A stretch of 64,000 bases of DNA, from contig JARPUW010000555.1 of assembly GCA_030533445.1 (NCBI GenBank), forward strand, positions 124,001 through 188,000, written 5' to 3'. The notes under the pieces were generated by a model, which worked only from the letters and a program-made list of their open reading frames with translations, was not told the DNA's origin and made no database searches. Shown piece after piece: positions 51,201-61,382 of the stretch. Positions within the stretch are counted from its first letter, which is position 1, and every line of letters begins with the position of its first letter. A program made the translations under genes and the position numbers. Origin of the DNA: Cyprinodon diabolis (Eukaryota > Chordata > Actinopteri > Cyprinodontiformes > Cyprinodontidae).

Positions 51201-52564
51201 CACAGTGAGATAAGGCCATTTTGGCCTCTGGAGTTGTAACAGACAAACTATTAATGATACAGCCATGATCTTTTCTGGCAATCATCTAGAGCTGAAAACT
51301 AACAATATAAAGTAGATTTGAGCAGATGTTTTTGGTTCCAAGCTTCAAATCAGAAGGTTGAGGCCAAAACGCTCTTTTCACAGTGAGATAAGGCCATTTT
51401 GGCCTCTGAAGTTGTAACAGACAAACCATTAATGATACAGCCATGATCCTTTCTGGCAATCATCTAGAGCTGAAAACTAACAATATAAAGTAGATTTGAG
51501 CAGATGTCTTTGGTTCCAAGCTTCAAATCAGAAGGTTGAGGCCAAAAAGCTCTTTTCACAGTGAGATAAGGCCATTTTGGCCTCCGGAGTTGTAACAGAC
51601 AAACCATTAATGATACAGCCATGATCTTTTCTGGCAATCATATAGAGCTGAAAACTAACAATATAAAGTAGATTTGAGCAGATGTTTTTGGTTCCAAGCT
51701 TCAAATCAGAAGGTTGAGGCCAAAATGCTCTTTTCACAGTGAGATAATGCCATTTTGGCCTCTGGAGTTGTAACAGACAAACCATTAATGATACAGCCAT
51801 GATCTTTTCTGGCAATCATCTAGAGCTGAAAACTAACAATAAAAAGTAGATATGAGCAGATGTTTTTGGTTCCAAGCTTCATATTAGAAGGTTGAGGCCA
51901 AAACGCTATTTTAACAGTGAGATAAGGTCATTTTGGCCTCTGGAGTTGTAACAGACAAACCATTAATGATACAGCCATGACCTTTTCTGGCAATCATCTA
52001 GAGCTGAAAACTAACAATATAAAGTAGATTTGAGCAGATGTTTTTGGTTCCAAGCTTCAAATGAGAAGGTTGAGGCCAAAACGCTCTTTTCACAGTGAGA
52101 TAATGCCATTTTGGCCTCTGGAGTTGTAACAGACAAACCATTAATGATACAGCCATGATCTTTCTGGCAATCATCTAAAGCTGAAAACTAACAATATAAA
52201 GTAGATTTGAGCAGATGTTTTTGGTTCCAAGCTTCAAATTAGAAGGTTGAGGCCAAAACGCTCTTTTCACAGTGAGATAAGGCCATTTTGGCTTCTGGAG
52301 TTGTAACAGACAAACTATTAATGATACAGCCATGATCTTTTCTGGCAATCATCTAGAGCTGAAAACTAACAATATAAAGTAGATTTGAGCAGATGTTTTT
52401 GGTTCCAAGCTTCAAATCAGAAGGTTGAGGCCAAAAAGCTCTTTTCACAGTGAGATAAGGCCATTTTGGCCTCCGGAGTTGTAACAGACAAACCATTAAT
52501 GATACAGCCATGATCTTTTCTGGCAATCATCTAGAGCCGAAAAATAACAATATAAAGTGGATTT
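48296..52564. repeat. ~4.6-kb block, copy 2
   Basis: Second copy of 43674 onward, with the markers AAGGCGATTTTGG (49790), GAGCGGATG (near 49898), GAGGCTAAAATG (near 49937) and GGCTTCTGG (near 52289). It differs by insertion of units starting with GGGCAGATG and AGCTTAAAGTAAG at 51142-51319, a subtype that recurs at 52920 and 58255. Confidence 0.82.
50786..52564. repeat. 10-monomer tandem duplication nested in copy 2, first copy (1778 bp)
   Basis: Adjacent to a near-identical segment at 52565-54342. Shared rare markers at +1778: GGGCAGATG with AGCTTAAAGTAAG (51142 and 52920), AATAAAAAGTAGATATGAG (51839 and 53617) and GGCTTCTGG (near 52289 and 54067). Confidence 0.88.
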
Positions 52565-52741
52565 GAGCAGATGTTTTTGGTTCCAAGCTTCAAATCAGAA
52601 GTTGAGGCCAAAACGCTCTTTTCACAGTGAGATAATTCCATTTTGGCCTCTGGAGTTGTAACAGACAAACCATTAATGATACAGCCATGATCTTTTCTGG
52701 CAATCATCTAGAGCTGAAAACTAACAATATAAAGTAGATTT
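52565..52741. repeat. Hybrid monomer at the junction of the 1778-bp tandem duplication
   Basis: It follows a type F-specific leader (GCCGAAAAATAAC, AAAGTGGATTTG) and keeps the type F deletion AGAAGTTGAGG. From CGCTCTTTTCAC and ATAATTCC onward it is type A, like the unit at 50786-50963. It is 177 bp. This is the expected in-phase junction of an unequal crossover that created the second copy. Confidence 0.8.
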
Positions 52742-54342
52742 GAGCAGATGTTTTTGGTTCCAGGCTTCAAATCAAAAGGTTGAGGCCAAAACGCTCTTTT
52801 CACAGTGAGATAATTCCATTTTGACCTCTGGAGTTGTAACAGACAAACCATTAATGATACAGCCATGATCTTTTCTGGCAATAATCTAGAGCTGAAAACT
52901 AGCAATATAAAGTAGATTTGGGCAGATGTTTTTGGTTCCAAGCTTAAAGTAAGAAGGTTGAGGCCAAAACGCTCTTTTCACAGTGAGATAAGGCCATTTT
53001 GGCCTCTGGAGTTGTAACAGACAAACTATTAATGATACAGCCATGATCTTTTCTGGCAATCATCTAGAGCTGAAAACTAACAATATAAAGTAGATTTGAG
53101 CAGATGTTTTTGGTTCCAAGCTTCAAATCAGAAGGTTGAGGCCAAAACGCTCTTTTCACAGTGAGATAAGGCCATTTTGGCCTCTGAAGTTGTAACAGAC
53201 AAACCATTAATGATACAGCCATGATCCTTTCTGGCAATCATCTAGAGCTGAAAACTAACAATATAAAGTAGATTTGAGCAGATGTCTTTGGTTCCAAGCT
53301 TCAAATCAGAAGGTTGAGGCCAAAAAGCTCTTTTCACAGTGAGATAAGGCCATTTTGGCCTCCGGAGTTGTAACAGACAAACCATTAATGATACAGCCAT
53401 GATCTTTTCTGGCAATCATATAGAGCTGAAAACTAACAATATAAAGTAGATTTGAGCAGATGTTTTTGGTTCCAAGCTTCAAATCAGAAGGTTGAGGCCA
53501 AAATGCTCTTTTCACAGTGAGATAATGCCATTTTGGCCTCTGGAGTTGTAACAGACAAACCATTAATGATACAGCCATGATCTTTTCTGGCAATCATCTA
53601 GAGCTGAAAACTAACAATAAAAAGTAGATATGAGCAGATGTTTTTGGTTCCAAGCTTCATATTAGAAGGTTGAGGCCAAAACGCTATTTTAACAGTGAGA
53701 TAAGGTCATTTTGGCCTCTGGAGTTGTAACAGACAAACCATTAATGATACAGCCATGACCTTTTCTGGCAATCATCTAGAGCTGAAAACTAACAATATAA
53801 AGTAGATTTGAGCAGATGTTTTTGGTTCCAAGCTTCAAATGAGAAGGTTGAGGCCAAAACGCTCTTTTCACAGTGAGATAATGCCATTTTGGCCTCTGGA
53901 GTTGTAACAGACAAACCATTAATGATACAGCCATGATCTTTCTGGCAATCATCTAAAGCTGAAAACTAACAATATAAAGTAGATTTGAGCAGATGTTTTT
54001 GGTTCCAAGCTTCAAATTAGAAGGTTGAGGCCAAAACGCTCTTTTCACAGTGAGATAAGGCCATTTTGGCTTCTGGAGTTGTAACAGACAAACTATTAAT
54101 GATACAGCCATGATCTTTTCTGGCAATCATCTAGAGCTGAAAACTAACAATATAAAGTAGATTTGAGCAGATGTTTTTGGTTCCAAGCTTCAAATCAGAA
54201 GGTTGAGGCCAAAAAGCTCTTTTCACAGTGAGATAAGGCCATTTTGGCCTCCGGAGTTGTAACAGACAAACCATTAATGATACAGCCATGATCTTTTCTG
54301 GCAATCATCTAGAGCCGAAAAATAACAATATAAAGTGGATTT
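52742..54342. repeat. 10-monomer tandem duplication nested in copy 2, second copy
   Basis: Continues the 1778-bp repeat. It has one visible private change in an inverted-repeat arm (TTTTGACCTC near 52821). Its last units lead into a normal type F unit at 54343, as in the 47.9-kb region. Confidence 0.86.
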
Positions 54343-57012
54343 GAGCAGATGTTTTTGGTTTCAAGCTTCAAATCAGAAGTTGAGGCCAAAACACTCTTTT
54401 TACAGTGAGATAATGCCATTTTGGCCTCTGGAGTTGTAACAGACAAACCATTAATGATACAGCCATGATCTTTTCTGGCAATCATCTAGAGCTGAAAACT
54501 AACAATATAAAGTCGATTTGAGCAGATGTTTTTGGTTCCAAGCTTCAAATCAGAAGGTTGAGGCCAAAACGCTCTTTTCACAGTGAGATAAGGCCATTTT
54601 GGCCTCTGGAGTTGTAACAGACAAACTATTAATGATACAGCCATGATCTTTTCTGGCAATCATCTAGAGCTGAAAACTAACAATATAAAGTAGATTTGAG
54701 CAGATGTTTTTGGTTCCAAGCTTCAAATCAGAAGGTTGAGGCCAAAACGCTATTTTCACAGTGAGATAAGGCCATTTTGGCCTCTGGAGTTGTAACAGAC
54801 AAACCATTAATGATACAGCCATGATCTTTTCTGGCAATCATCTAGAGCTGAAAACTAACAATATAAAGTAGATTTGAGCAGATGTTTTTGGTTCCAGGCT
54901 TCAAATCAAAAGGTTGAGGCCAAAACGCTCTTTTCACAGTGAGATAATGCCATTTTGGCCTCTGGAGTTGTAACAGACAAACCATTAATGATACAGCCAT
55001 GATCTTTTCTGGCAATCATATAGAGCTGAAAACTAACAATATAAAGTAGATTTAAGCAGATGTTTTTGGTTCCAGGCTTCAAATCAGAAGGTTGAGGCCA
55101 AAATGCTCTTTTCACAGTGAGATAAGGCCATTTTGGCCTCTGGAGTTGTAACAGACAAACTATTAATGATACAGCCATGATCTTTTCTGGCAATCATCTA
55201 GAGCTGAAAACTAACAATATAAAGTAGATTTGAGCAGATGTTTTTGGTTCCAAGCTTCAAATCAGAAGGTTGAGGCCAAAACGCTCTTTTCACAGTGAGA
55301 TAAGGCCATTTTGGCCTCTGGAGTTGTAACAGACAAACCATTAATGATACAGCCATGATCTTTTCTGGCAATCATCTAGAGCTGAAAACTAACAATATAA
55401 AGTAGATTTGAGCAGATGTTTTTGGTTCCAGGCTTCAAATCAAAAGGTTGAGGCCAAAACGCTCTTTTCACAGTGAGATAATTCCATTTTGGCCTCTGGA
55501 GTTGTAACAGACAAACCATTAATGATACAGCCATGATCTTTTCTGGCAATCATCTAGAGCTGAAAACTAACAATATAAAGTAGATTTGAGCAGATGTTTT
55601 TGGTTCCAGGCTTCAAATCAAAAGGTTGAGGCCAAAACGCTCTTTTCACAGTGAGATAATTCCATTTTGGCCTCTGGAGTTGTAACAGACAAACCATTAA
55701 TGATACAGCCATGATCTTTTCTGGCAATAATCTAGAGCTGAAAACTAGCAATATAAAGTAGATTTGAGCAGATGTTTTTTGTTCCAAGCTTCAAATCAGA
55801 AGGTTGAGGCCAAAACGCTCTTTTCACAGTGAGATAATGCCATTTTGGCCTCTGAAGTTGTAACAGACAAACCATTAATGATACAGCCATGATCCTTTCT
55901 GGCAATCATCTAGAGCTGAAAACTAACAATATAAAGTAGATTTGAGCAGATGTCTTTGGTTCCAAGCTTCAAATCAGAAGGTTGAGGCCAAAAAGCTCTT
56001 TTCACAGTGAGATAAGGCCATTTTGGCCTCCGGAGTTGTAACAGACAAACCATTAATGATACAGCCATGATCTTTTCTGGCAATCATATAGAGCTGAAAA
56101 CTAACAATATAAAGTAGATTTGAGCAGATGTTTTTGGTTCCAAGCTTCAAATCAGAAGGTTGAGGCCAAAATGCTCTTTTCACAGTGAGATAATGCCATT
56201 TAGGCCTCTGGAGTTGTAACAGACAAACCATTAATGATACAGCCATGATCTTTTCTGGCAATCATCTAGAGCTGAAAACTAACAATAAAAAGTAGATATG
56301 AGCAGATGTTTTTGGTTCCAAGCTTCATATTAGAAGGTTGAGGCCAAAACGCTATTTTAACAGTGAGATAAGGTCATTTTGGCCTCTGGAGTTGTAACAG
56401 ACAAACCATTAATGATACAGCCATGACCTTTTCTGGCAATCATCTAGAGCTGAAAACTAACAATAAAAAGTAGATATGAGCAGATGTTTTTGGTTCCAAG
56501 CTTCATATTAGAAGGTTGAGGCCAAAACGCTATTTTAACAGTGAGATAAGGTCATTTTGGCCTCTGGAGTTGTAACAGACAAACCATTAATGATACAGCC
56601 ATGACCTTTTCTGGCAATCATCTAGAGCTGAAAACTAACAATATAAAGTAGATTTGAGCAGATGTTTTTGGTTCCAAGCTTCAAATGAGAAGGTTGAGGC
56701 CAAAACGCTCTTTTCACAGTGAGATAATGCCATTTTGGCCTCTGGAGTTGTAACAGACAAACCATTAATGATACAGCCATGATCTTTCTGGCAATCATCT
56801 AAAGCTGAAAACTAACAATATAAAGTAGATTTGAGCAGATGTTTTTGGTTCCAAGCTTCAAATTAGAAGGTTGAGGCCAAAACGCTCTTTTCACAGTGAG
56901 ATAAGGCCATTTTGGCCTCTGGAGTTGTAACAGACAAACTATTAATGATACAGCCATGATCTTTTCTGGCAATCATCTAGAGCTGAAAACTAACAATATA
57001 AAGTAGATTTGA
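54343..57012. repeat. ~4.6-kb block, partial copy 3
   Basis: From ~55.05 kb it matches copy 2 at +4624 and copy 1 at +9068 (51 units). The unit at 54886-55063 is a type A head (AGGCTTCAAATCAAAAGG) joined to an ATAATGCC/CATATAGAGC tail, another recombinant. It also contains the single-monomer duplication at 56300-56655. Confidence 0.8.
56300..56655. repeat. Single-monomer tandem duplication of a type B unit
   Basis: Two type B units start at 56300 and 56478, each preceded by the rare AATAAAAAGTAGATAT leader. They agree base for base across the unit except for the last ~15 bases, where the second returns to AATATAAAGTAGATTT. Sister regions at 47.2 kb and 53.6 kb have one such unit, so this is a recent one-unit gain. 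Confidence 0.85.
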
Positions 57013-58540
57013 GCAGATGTTTTTGGTTCCAAGCTTCAAATCAGAAGGTTGAGGCCAAAAAGCTCTTTTCACAGTGAGATAAGGCCATTTTGGCCTCCGG
57101 AGTTGTAACAGACAAACCATTAATGATACAGCCGTGATCTTTTCTGGCAATCATATAGAGCTGAAAACTAACAATATAAAGTAGATTTGAGCAGATGTTT
57201 TTGGTTCCAAGCTTCAAATCAGAAGGTTGAGGCCAAAATGCTCTTTTCACAGTGAGATAATGCCATTTTGTTCTCTGGAGTTGTAACAGACAAACCATTA
57301 ATGATACAGCCATGATCTTTTCTGGCAATCATCTAGAGCTGAAAACTAACAATATAAAGTAGATTTGAGCAGATGTTTTTGGTTCCAAGCTTCATATTAG
57401 AAGGTTGAGGCCAAAACGCTATTTTAACAGTGAGATAAGGTCATTTTGGCCTCTGGAGTTGTAACAGACAAACCATTAATGATACAGCCATGATCTTTTC
57501 TGGCAATCATCTAGAGCTTAAAACTAACAATATAAAGTAGATTTGAGCAGATGTTTTTGGTTCCAAGCTTCAAATCAGAAGGTTGAGGCCAAAACGCTCT
57601 TTTCACAGTGAGATAATGCCATTTTGGCCTCTGGAGTTGTAACAGACAAACCATTAATGATACAGCCATGATCTTTCTGGCAATCAACTAGAGCTGAAAA
57701 CTAACAATATAAAGTAGATTTGAGCAGATGTTTTTGGTTCCAAGCTTCAAATTAGAAGGTTGAGGCCAAAACGCTCTTTTCACAGTGAGATAAGGCCATT
57801 TTGGCCTCTGGAGTTGTAACAGACAAACCATTAATGATACAGCCATGATCTTTTCTGGCAATCATCTAGAGCTGAAAACTAACAATATAAAGTAGATTTG
57901 AGCAGATGTTTTTGGTTCCTAGCTTCAAATAAGAAGGTTGAGGCCAAAAAGCTCTTTTCACAGTGAGATAATGCCATTTTGGCCTCTGGAGTTGTAACAG
58001 ACAAACCATTAATGATACAGCCATGATCTTTTCTGGCAATCATCTAGAGCCGAAAAATAACAATATAAAGTCGATTTGAGCAGATGTTTTTGGTTTCAAG
58101 CTTCAAATCAGAAGTTGAGGCCAAAACACTCTTTTTACAGTGAGATAATGCCATTTTGGCCTCTGGAGTTGTAACAGACAAACCATTAATGATACAGCCA
58201 TGATCTTTTCTGGCAATCATCTAGAGCTGAAAACTAACAATATAAAGTCGATTTGGGCAGATGTTTTTGGTTCCAAGCTTAAAGTAAGAAGGTTGAGGCC
58301 AAAACGCTCTTTTCACAGTGAGATAAGGCCATTTTGGCCTCTGGAGTTGTAACAGACAAACTATTAATGATACAGCCATGATCTTTTCTGGCAATCATCT
58401 AGAGCTGAAAACTAACAATATAAAGTAGATTTGAGCAGATGTTTTTGGTTCCAAGCTTCAAATCAGAAGGTTGAGGCCAAAACGCTCTTTTCACAGTGAG
58501 ATAAGGCCATTTTGGCCTCTGGAGTTGTAACAGACAAACC
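57013..58540. repeat. Mixed monomers before the right-hand 16-monomer repeat
   Basis: Type D, CAAATCAG/AATGCTC (with a broken arm, TTTTGTTCTCTGG near 57267), type B, CAAATCAG with GATCTTTCTGG, CAAATTAG, CTAGCTTCAAATAAG, type F and GGGCAGATG/AGCTTAAAGTAAG units. The first part repeats the order seen at 28.3-29.1 kb and 34.6-35.3 kb. Confidence 0.78.
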
Positions 58541-61382
58541 ATTAATGAGACAGCCATGATCTTTTCTGGCAATCATCTAGAGCTGAACACTGACAATATA
58601 AAGTAGATTTGAGCAGATGTTTTTGGTTCCAAGCTTCAAATCAGAAGGTTGAGGCCAAAATGCTCTTTTCACAGTGAGATAATGCCATTTTGGCCTCTGA
58701 AGTTGTAACAGACAAACCATTAATGATACAGCCATGATCTTTTCTGGCAATCATATAGAGCTGAAAACTAACAATATAAAGTAGATTTGAGCAGATGTTT
58801 TTGGTTCCAAGCTTCAATCAGAAGGTTGAGGCCAAAATGCTCTTTTCACAGTGAGATAATGCCATTTTGGCCTCTGGAGTTGTAACAGACAAACCATTAA
58901 TGATACAGCCATGATCTTTTCTGGCAATCATCTAGAGCTGAAAACTAACAATATAAAGTAGATTTGAGCAGATGTTTTTTGGTTCCAAGCTTCAAATTAG
59001 AAGGTTGAGGCCAAAACGCTATTTTAACAGTGAGATAAGGTCATTTTGGCCTCTGGAGTTGTAACAGACAAACCATTAATGATACAGCCATGATCTTTTC
59101 TGGCAATCATCTAGAGCTGAAAACTAACAATAAAAAGTAGATTTGAGCAGATGTTTTTGGTTCCAAGCTTCAAATCAGAAGGTTGAGGCCAAAACGCTCT
59201 TTTCACAGTGAGATAATGCCATTTTGGCCTCTGGAGTTGTAACAGACAAACCATTAATGATACAGCCATGATCTTTCTGGCAATCATCTAGAGCTGAAAA
59301 CTAACAATATAAAGTAGATTTGAGCAGATGTTTTTGGTTCCAAGCTTCAAATTAGAAGGTTGAGGCCAAAACGCTCTTTTCACAGTGAGATAAGGCCATT
59401 TTGGCCTCTGGAGTTGTAACAGACAAACCATTAATGATACAGCCATGATCATTTCTGGCAATCATCTAGAGCTGAAAACTAAAAATATAAAGTAGATTTG
59501 AGCAGATGTTTTTGGTTCCAAGCTTCAAATAAGAAGATTGAGGCCAAAATGCTCTTTTCACAGTGAGATAATGCCATTTTGGCCTCTGGAGTTGTAACAG
59601 ACAAAACATTAATGATACAGCCATGATCTTTTCTGGCAATCATCTAGAGCCGAAAAATAACAATATAAAGTGGATTTGTGCAGATGTTTTTGGTTTCAAG
59701 CTTCAAATCAGAAGTTGAGGCCAAAACACTCTTTTTACAGTGAGATAATGCCATTTTGGCCTCTGGAGTTGTAACAGACAAACCATTAATGATACAGCCA
59801 TGATCTTTCTGGCAATCATCTAGAGCTGAAAACTAACAATATAAAGTAGATTTGAGCAGATGTTTTTGGTTCCAAGCTTCAAATTAGAAGGTTGAGGCCA
59901 AAACGCTCTTTTCACAGTGAGATAAGGCCATTTTGGCCTCTGGAGTTGTAACAGACAAACCATTAATGATACAGCCATGATCTTTTCTGGCAATCATCTA
60001 GAGCTGAAAACTAACAATATAAAGTAGATTTGAGCAGATGTTTTTGGTTCCTAGCTTCAAATAAGAAGGTTGAGACCAAAATGCTCTTTTCACAGTGAGA
60101 TAATGCCATTTTGGCCTCTGGAGTTGTAACAGACAAACCATTAATGATACAGCCATGATCTTTTCTGGCAATCATCTAGAGCCGAAAAATAACAATATAA
60201 AGTGGATTTGAGCAGATGTTTTTGGTTTCAAGCTTCAAATCAGAAGTTGAGGCCAAAACACTCTTTTTACAGTGAGATAATGCCATTTTGGCCTCTGGAG
60301 TTGTAACAGACAAACCATTAATGATACAGCCATGATCTTTTCTGGCAATCATCTAGAGCTGAAAACTAACAATATAAAGTCGATTTGAGCAGATGTTTTT
60401 GGTTCCAAGCTTCAAATCAGAAGGTTGAGGCCAAAATGCTCTTTTCACAGTGAGATAATGCCATTTTGGCCTCTGGAGTTGTAACAGACAAACCATTAAT
60501 GAGACAGCCATGATCTTTTCTGGCAATCATCTAGAGCTGAAAACTGACAATATAAAGTAGATTTGAGCAGATGTTTTTGGTTCCAAGCTTCAAATCAGAA
60601 GGTTGAGGCCAAAATGCTCTTTTCACAGTGAGATAATGCCATTTTGGCCTCTGAAGTTGTAACAGACAAACCATTAATGATACAGCCATGATCTTTTCTG
60701 GCAATCATATAGAGCTGAAAACTAACAATATAAAGTAGATTTGAGCAGATGTTTTTGGTTCCAAGCTTCAATCAGAAGGTTGAGGCCAAAATGCTCTTTT
60801 CACAGTGAGATAATGCCATTTTGGCCTCTGGAGTTGTAACAGACAAACCATTAATGATACAGCCATGATCTTTTCTGGCAATCATCTAGAGCTGAAAACT
60901 AACAATATAAAGTAGATTTGAGCAGATGTTTTTGGTTCCAAGCTTCAAATTAGAAGGTTGAGGCCAAAACGCTATTTTAACAGTGAGATAAGGTCATTTT
61001 GGCCTCTGGAGTTGTAACAGACAAACCATTAATGATACAGCCATGATCTTTTCTGGCAATCATGTAGAGCTGAAAACTAACAATATAAAGTAGATTTGAG
61101 CAGATGTTTTTGGTTCCAAGCTTCAAATCAGAAGGTTGAGGCCAAAACGCTCTTTTCACAGTGAGATAATGCCATTTTGGCCTCTGGAGTTGTAACAGAC
61201 AAACCATTAATGATACAGCCATGATCTTTTCTGGCAATCATCTAGAGCCGAAAAATAACAATATAAAGTGGATTTGAGCAGATGTTTTTGGTTTCAAGCT
61301 TCAAATCAGAAGTTGAGGCCAAAACACTCTTTTTACAGTGAGATAATGCCATTTTGGCCTCTGGAGTTGTAACAGACAAACC
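58541..61382. repeat. Right-hand 16-monomer repeat, copy 1 (2842 bp)
   Basis: Marked by ATTAATGAGACAGCC (58541), CTGAACACTGAC near 58585, an AA deletion giving AGCTTCAATCAGAAGG near 58810, AGAAGATTGAGG near 59532, ACAAAACATTAATG near 59602 and GATTTGTGCAG near 59673. The same series begins again at 61383. An internal sub-repeat is seen at 60495 (ATTAATGAGACAGCC at +1954). Confidence 0.88.

Noticed and set aside
845..61237. Many reverse-strand open reading frames of 60-95 codons with near-identical products (starting MPEKIMAVSL, MEQKTSAQIY or MKLGTKNICS)
   Set aside because: They are translations of the satellite monomer itself. Each spans 1-2 units, and the same DNA is read in different frames because 178 is not a multiple of three. 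Starts and stops come from subtype variants, and no gene context exists. Their conservation is that of the repeat, not of a protein.
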